A stretch of 64,000 nucleotides of DNA, taken from the NCBI RefSeq assembly GCF_026626705.1, contig NZ_JAPNKC010000001.1, forward strand, positions 930,001 through 994,000, written 5' to 3'. Positions 61,936 through 64,000 of the stretch are shown piece by piece. The number at the start of each line of letters is the position of its first letter. The first letter of the stretch is position 1. The notes below the pieces were generated by a model. It had not been told where the DNA came from, did not search any database, and was given only the letters and a program-made list of their open reading frames with translations. Both the position numbers and the translations under genes were made by a program. This DNA comes from Pyxidicoccus sp. MSG2 (GTDB taxonomy: Bacteria; Myxococcota; Myxococcia; Myxococcales; Myxococcaceae).

Positions 61936-64000
61936 ATGCGCCACACCAAGGTGTCAGCAGCATGTCTCGTCCTGCTCCTGGGAGCAGCGAGCTGGGCGCT
62001 CCAGCCCCCGCAGAACGGGCAGAGCGCTGTCGCGAGCAAGGCCTTCTTCAAGCCCGAGTTGTACCTGCCCATCCAGAACGTCCCGTTGGACACGGCGCGC
62101 CGCAACATGAGCGCGACCACGGAGGACGCGTGGGACGCGTTCTTCGCGAAGAACGGGAAGGACTTCAACATCTACATCGACCCGCGCACCGGCTCTCCCA
62201 CGGCCGTGCAGGGCTCCATCCCGCTCATCCCGGGTAACGGCTTCAACAACAAGGTGACGCTGGACGGCGTGCGCGAGTCCATTGGCCGCTCGGTCGCGGA
62301 CGTGGACGCCAGCGTCGTCGAGGACCTGGTCCTCAAGTTCATCGCGGACAACCAGGCCGCGCTCAACATCGACCTGATGCAGCTGGGTCAGCCCAAGGTG
62401 ACGCAGGTCAGCGAGCACCTGTGGCAGGTGCACATTCCCCAGCAGGTGAACGGCATCGCCGTGCGCCACGGCCGCGTGGCCGCCACCATCAGCCACGGCA
62501 ACCTCATCCTCCTGGGCACCGAGGCCTGGGCCAACGTCGGCATCGACACGAAGGCGGCCTTCGGCCCCGCGGACGCGCTGTCCGCTGGCGCCAGCTTCGT
62601 CGGCTTCGCTCCCGCCGTGCAGGACCTGTGGCAGCAGCCCACGCTCGAGGTGGCCCCCGTCGCCCGCCAGGGTGAGTCCTTCAGCGGCGCCGTCGGCACC
62701 GGCTACGAGCACCAGCTCGTCTACGCCTATGGCTTCCAGGACCCCAACGCCCAGCAGCGCTGGAAGGTGACGGTGGACGCGCTCACCGGTGAGGTCATCG
62801 CCATCGAGGACGACAACCACTACTTCGACGCGCAGTACACCGGCGGAGTCTACCCCTCCACCAACATCGGCACCTGCGCCAACAACACCGTGTGCGGCAC
62901 CCTGCAGCCGAACACGCCCATGCCCTGGGCCAACACGGGCCTGGCCTCGCCCAACAACTTCACGGACGGCGCGGGCATCTACAACTACAGCTCCGGCACC
63001 ACCACCACCACGCTGGCCGGCAAGTACGTCCGCGTGGCCGACAGCTGCGGCGCGGTGAGCGTCAGCACCAGCACGGGCAACCTCAACCTGGGCGGCGTGA
63101 ACAACGACCACGACTGCACCGTGCCCGCCGGCACCTCCGCGGGCAACACGGCCGCGTCGCGCTCCAGCTTCTACGAGCTGGGCAAGCTGAAGGAGCAGGC
63201 CCGTGGCTGGCTCCCCGCCAACACCTGGCTCCAGGGCCAGCTGGTCTCCAACGTCAACATCGCCAGCACCTGCAACGCCTTCTGGAACGGCTCGACGGTC
63301 AACTTCTACCGCAGCGGCGGTGGCTGCCGGAACACGGGCGAGATTGGCGCCGTGTTCGACCACGAGTGGGGCCACGGCATGGACAACTTCGATGCCAACG
63401 GCACCCTGTCCAACTCCTCCGAGGGCTACGCGGACATCGCGGCCATCTACCGCCTGCAGACCTCCTGCGTGGGCTACGGCTTCTTCCAGACCAGCGACCG
63501 CGGCTGCGGCCAGACGCCGGACGGCTCCGGCTACAACCAGCAGGAGTCCCAAGTTTCCGGCCAGTCGTGGTGCAACACCAAGTGTTCCGGTGTGCGCGAC
63601 GCGGACTGGGCGGCCAGCGTGAACAACGTCCCGGCCACGCCGCAGAACTTCGTGTGCCCCATGTGCAGCTCCAGCACCGGCCCCTGCGGCCGTCAGGTGC
63701 ACTGCGCCGCGTCTCCCGCGCGCCAGGCCGCCTGGGACCTCGTCACGCGTGATTTGACGGCGGCGCCCTTCAACATGGACTCCAACACGGCGTTCATCAC
63801 CGCGAACAAGATCTTCTACCAGGGCAGCGGCAACATCGGCACGTGGCACGGCTGCAACTGCACCGCCGGCACCTCCGACGGCTGCGGCGCCACCAACGGC
63901 TACATGCAGTGGCTGGCCGCGGACGACGACAACGGCAACCTGGCCGACGGCACGCCGCACATGACGGCCATCTACGCCGCGTACAACCGCCACAACATCG
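61936..64000 (+). CDS. Secreted gluzincin-type zinc metalloprotease, C-terminus beyond right edge
   Basis: From ATG 61936 there is an open frame of at least 688 codons to the window end. A signal peptide (CLVLLLGAASWA) leads to a propeptide with FTP-like pattern (QVHIPQQVNGIAVRHGRVAATI, then WKVTVDALTGEVIAIE). The catalytic helix is DHEWGHGMDNF with HExxH near residue 477, followed by the downstream third-ligand Glu in SEGYADIAAIY. Many cysteines suggest disulphides. It resembles M36/M4-like secreted peptidases common in predatory myxobacteria. The end of the protein, often carrying PPC or Ig-like domains, is missing. Confidence 0.87.
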   Translation, partial: MRHTKVSAACLVLLLGAASWALQPPQNGQSAVASKAFFKPELYLPIQNVPLDTARRNMSATTEDAWDAFFAKNGKDFNIYIDPRTGSPTAVQGSIPLIPGNGFNNKVTLDGVRESIGRSVADVDASVVEDLVLKFIADNQAALNIDLMQLGQPKVTQVSEHLWQVHIPQQVNGIAVRHGRVAATISHGNLILLGTEAWANVGIDTKAAFGPADALSAGASFVGFAPAVQDLWQQPTLEVAPVARQGESFSGAVGTGYEHQLVYAYGFQDPNAQQRWKVTVDALTGEVIAIEDDNHYFDAQYTGGVYPSTNIGTCANNTVCGTLQPNTPMPWANTGLASPNNFTDGAGIYNYSSGTTTTTLAGKYVRVADSCGAVSVSTSTGNLNLGGVNNDHDCTVPAGTSAGNTAASRSSFYELGKLKEQARGWLPANTWLQGQLVSNVNIASTCNAFWNGSTVNFYRSGGGCRNTGEIGAVFDHEWGHGMDNFDANGTLSNSSEGYADIAAIYRLQTSCVGYGFFQTSDRGCGQTPDGSGYNQQESQVSGQSWCNTKCSGVRDADWAASVNNVPATPQNFVCPMCSSSTGPCGRQVHCAASPARQAAWDLVTRDLTAAPFNMDSNTAFITANKIFYQGSGNIGTWHGCNCTAGTSDGCGATNGYMQWLAADDDNGNLADGTPHMTAIYAAYNRHNI

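Overview
The window is high-GC DNA of myxobacterial character (Myxococcaceae/Archangiaceae, e.g. Myxococcus, Corallococcus or Pyxidicoccus; the genus is an inference). Support comes from strong G/C third-position bias, a PilZ/sigma-54 activator, WGR/TIGR02996/leucine-rich proteins, many short lipoproteins, a hybrid two-kinase sensor and large repeat-rich signalling proteins. I see no rRNA, tRNA or CRISPR array.

Layout. 1-5410: a PilZ/sigma-54 activator cut by the left edge, a pair of zinc-ribbon membrane proteins, and a WD40-BRCT-pentapeptide fusion. 5581-18009: what I read as an FtsH-vWA-MoxR 'ternary' system. It has a tightly overlapping operon (small radical SAM protein, two uncharacterised proteins, a soluble FtsH-like AAA protease, an 88-aa peptide), then a pectin-acetylesterase-like lipoprotein, a 1090-aa solenoid protein overlapping a MoxR ATPase, an inserted minus-strand membrane protein, and a vWA-like protein. 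18053-28245: four tandem WGR/TIGR02996/leucine-rich paralogues, then a cluster matching the Salmonella STM4011-STM4015 families (ATP-grasp-like STM4014, two radical SAM enzymes, an alkaline-phosphatase-superfamily hydrolase) plus a HAD phosphatase. This reads as a protein- or peptide-modification system of unknown product. The two systems are physically joined, because the first WGR gene lies 43 bases after the vWA-like gene.

28363-53983 is more ordinary accessory chromosome: a metallo-beta-lactamase-fold protein that has lost its active site, LysR, LOG-family and L,D-transpeptidase genes, an AAA-TPR regulator, a discoidin/polysaccharide-lyase lipoprotein, a small oxidoreductase/hydrolase operon, a hybrid histidine kinase with a response regulator, a PheS-like mystery ligase, a sphingosine-1-phosphate-lyase-like enzyme paired with an FGGY kinase, two DJ-1/PfpI proteins, an ArsR-SRPBCC-DoxX operon and a DUF697 GTPase.

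54189-60141 is a roughly 6-kb unit bounded by matching inverted ends and CTAG direct repeats. It carries a SEC-C protein, a remnant integrase, a HEAT-repeat NTPase and an IS5-type transposase; the last three are each broken by single-base losses. 60172-64000 returns to chromosomal genes: a GT39-like membrane glycosyltransferase and a secreted zinc metalloprotease cut by the right edge.
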